In this document: positions 62,330 to 64,000 of the stretch, piece by piece
How the letters are laid out: each line of letters begins with the position of its first letter
Position numbering within the stretch: position 1 is the stretch's first letter
DNA from: Anaerophaga thermohalophila DSM 12881
Lineage (GTDB): Bacteria; Bacteroidota; Bacteroidia; Bacteroidales; Marinilabiliaceae
Reading direction: 5' to 3'
NCBI RefSeq assembly: GCF_000191885.1
Contig: NZ_AEWI01000007.1
Coordinates: forward strand, 62,001 to 126,000
DNA: 64,000 bases
Notes under the pieces: model-generated
What the model was told of the DNA's origin: nothing
Database searches by the model: none
The model's input: the letters and a program-made list of their open reading frames with translations, nothing else
Made by a program: the position numbers and the translations under genes

Positions 62330-64000
62330 ATGGAAAAACGATGGAGCATAAAAGAGAATCCCGATCCGGATGTTGAAGCCGAACTATCCGTATTTAAAGA
62401 TATAGGGCCGATCCTTGGGCGACTTTTGGCACAACGCGGCATCAAAAGTCACGAAGAGGCTCGTGCTTTTTTCAATCCGCATATCAGTGATCTTAACGAT
62501 CCTTTCCTGATGAAGGATATGCGGGAGGCCGTACAGCGTATTGAAACAGCCATCAATAAGGATGAAAATATCCTGATTTACGGCGATTACGATGTGGACG
62601 GCACGACAAGTGTCGCATTGGTTTACTCATTTCTTAAAGAGTATCATTCGCGCATCGATTATTATATTCCCGACCGTTACGACGAAGGATATGGAATTTC
62701 TTTAAAAAGTATCGACCAGGCAGAAGAAAACGGGGTTTCGCTGGTAATAGCCCTCGATTGTGGAATAAAGGCCGGTGCAAAGATAGATTATGCAAAAAAG
62801 AAGGGAATAGATTTTATTATTTGTGATCATCATACACCCGGCGAAGAGCTTCCAAGAGCAGTGGCTTGCCTCGATCCTAAAAGAGCCGATTGCAGCTATC
62901 CTGAAAAAGACTTGTCGGGATGTGGTGTTGGGTTCAAGCTTCTTCAGGCTTTTGCCATGCATCGTGGAATACCCGAAGACCTTCTTTTCCGCTATATCGA
63001 TCTTGTCGCCGTCAGTATTGCTTCCGATGTTGTGCCCATAACCGGCGAGAACCGCATTCTGGCCGATATGGGTCTCAGAAAACTCAACGAAAATCCCGGG
63101 ACAGGTTTGAAAAGCATCATGCGCATAGCCGGTATTAAAGGACGTGAACTCAATATCAGCGATATTATATTCAGAATAGGTCCGCGCATTAATGCTGCAG
63201 GTCGCGTTGAATCGGGTAAGGATGCTGTCAAATTGCTGGTCAGCGATGATGAGAATCTGGCTTATGGTATGAGTTGTACCATTAATCAGTGCAACGAAAC
63301 ACGTAAATATCTGGATCGTAACATTACCAACGAAGCATTGCGACTGATTGCCACTGATCAGACCCTGAAGAACCGGAAAACCACTGTTCTTTTTCAGCCC
63401 GAATGGCACAAGGGGGTGATTGGAATCGTGGCTTCGCGCCTTACCGAAACGTATTACCGGCCAACGGTGATCCTGACCAAATCGAAAGACCTGATAACAG
63501 GATCCGCCCGCTCTGTTGACGGTTATAACCTGTATCAGGCCATTGAGGCTTGCCAGGATTTGCTCGAAAACTTTGGCGGACATACCTATGCAGCCGGTCT
63601 TACGCTTAAGCCCGAAAATATTGAGGCTTTTGCCGAAAGATTCGAACAAGTGGTGTCCCAAACTATTCTGCCCGCTCAGATGATTCCCAGAATTGAGGTT
63701 GATGCCGAGATCAGCCTGAAAGATATTACCCCTGAGTTTTTTTATCACCTGAAACGCTTCCATCCTTACGGGCCGGGTAACCTGAAACCGGTCTTTGTTA
63801 CCCGTAACGTGTACGACTTTGGCACCAGTAAAGTAGTGGGCCGGGAAAAGGAGCACCTTAAGCTCGAACTCATTGAAAGTACATCGCCTAAAATTATTAA
63901 AGGTATTGCTTTTGGGAAAGGTCATCTGCTTCAGAAAATTAAAACATCACAGCCATTCGATATCTGCTATACTATAGAGGAATGCGTCTATGATACCCAT
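62330..64000 (+). CDS. recJ: Single-stranded-DNA-specific exonuclease RecJ, 3'-truncated by window edge
   Basis: The frame opens at 62330 and is uninterrupted to the last base, giving 557 codons without a stop. DHH-family motifs are GDYDVDGTTS (residues 85-94), LDCGIKAG, ICDHHTPGEELP near 165, DLVAVSIASDVVP, and the DHHA1 part with HKGVIGIVASRLTETYYRPTVIL and NFGGHTYAAGL. The final visible part is the OB domain (HPYGPGNLKPVF). RecJ degrades 5'-ended single strands in recombination and mismatch repair. A long antisense frame over it is only a shadow. Confidence 0.94.
   Translation, partial: MEKRWSIKENPDPDVEAELSVFKDIGPILGRLLAQRGIKSHEEARAFFNPHISDLNDPFLMKDMREAVQRIETAINKDENILIYGDYDVDGTTSVALVYSFLKEYHSRIDYYIPDRYDEGYGISLKSIDQAEENGVSLVIALDCGIKAGAKIDYAKKKGIDFIICDHHTPGEELPRAVACLDPKRADCSYPEKDLSGCGVGFKLLQAFAMHRGIPEDLLFRYIDLVAVSIASDVVPITGENRILADMGLRKLNENPGTGLKSIMRIAGIKGRELNISDIIFRIGPRINAAGRVESGKDAVKLLVSDDENLAYGMSCTINQCNETRKYLDRNITNEALRLIATDQTLKNRKTTVLFQPEWHKGVIGIVASRLTETYYRPTVILTKSKDLITGSARSVDGYNLYQAIEACQDLLENFGGHTYAAGLTLKPENIEAFAERFEQVVSQTILPAQMIPRIEVDAEISLKDITPEFFYHLKRFHPYGPGNLKPVFVTRNVYDFGTSKVVGREKEHLKLELIESTSPKIIKGIAFGKGHLLQKIKTSQPFDICYTIEECVYDTH

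Noticed and set aside
62702-63925. 407-codon open frame on the - strand
   Set aside because: It lies wholly antisense to recJ, which has full motif support, and its translation has no family character.

Overview
The window looks like the chromosome of a Bacteroidota bacterium, probably Bacteroidales/Marinilabiliales. The evidence is a glycan-utilisation locus with lipobox-bearing enzymes, the MoxR/DUF58/DUF4129/DUF4350 set, a LytS/LytTR pair, DUF6515 and Spy-like proteins, and promoter boxes of the TAnnTTTG type. No rRNA, tRNA or CRISPR was recognised.

Region 1 (1-19967, mostly + strand) is a carbohydrate locus cut by the left edge. It holds a propeller-like surface protein (partial), two paralogous GHL10-like glycosidase lipoproteins, an unrecognised lipoprotein, three SGNH esterases, a sodium:solute symporter, a DUF4434 protein, an AGE-family epimerase, an exported FAD oxidoreductase, a glycerophosphodiesterase, a DUF5009 (HGSNAT-like) acyltransferase and a convergent ROK repressor. 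Together they read as export-side deacetylation and hydrolysis, Na+-coupled uptake, then epimerisation, probably of an acylated sugar. A group II intron (13381-15393) sits inside this region.

Region 2 (19968-20888) is a cluster of a palindromic MITE-like element. Region 3 (20889-27951) is an RDD protein divergent from spoIIM-membrane protein-DUF4129-DUF4350-MoxR-DUF58. Region 4 (28408-43468, all - strand) is housekeeping: a patatin/outer-membrane protein, aroK, parC-parE, then purH-mreB-mreC-mreD-mrdA-rodA. Region 5 (43621-49422) holds a ZIP transporter, an envelope gene set (DUF6515, two Spy-like proteins, a lipoprotein) and a LytS/LytTR two-component system.

Region 6 (49423-54730) is accessory DNA and the most unusual part. 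It contains a Na+/H+ antiporter and three toxin-antitoxin modules (MntA/HepT, HigB/HigA and a decayed PIN/antitoxin pair). The modules lie in one orientation, and each is followed within about 20 nt by an integron attC-like end; two of these are long palindromes of about 144 bp, the third only a short R''-like remnant. The unit carrying higBA begins and ends with complementary 10-mers, as integron cassette chemistry predicts. An ORF-less group II intron lies in the R' box of one attC-like site. No integrase is visible here.

Region 7 (55483-64000) is housekeeping again: pgi, gpsA, lysS (- strand), then lipA, lipB and a recJ gene cut by the right edge (+ strand).

At least three families of small palindromic repeats are scattered through the window: a 166-bp MITE with TAGTGTCTGTCCATAAA-like ends, a roughly 100-bp element containing TGACAAAGTTTGTCA, and a roughly 146-bp element with GTCTAAAAAGCAT ends. 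The group II intron at 13381 is inserted in the terminal repeat of the first family, and its EBS1 pairs perfectly with that terminal repeat.
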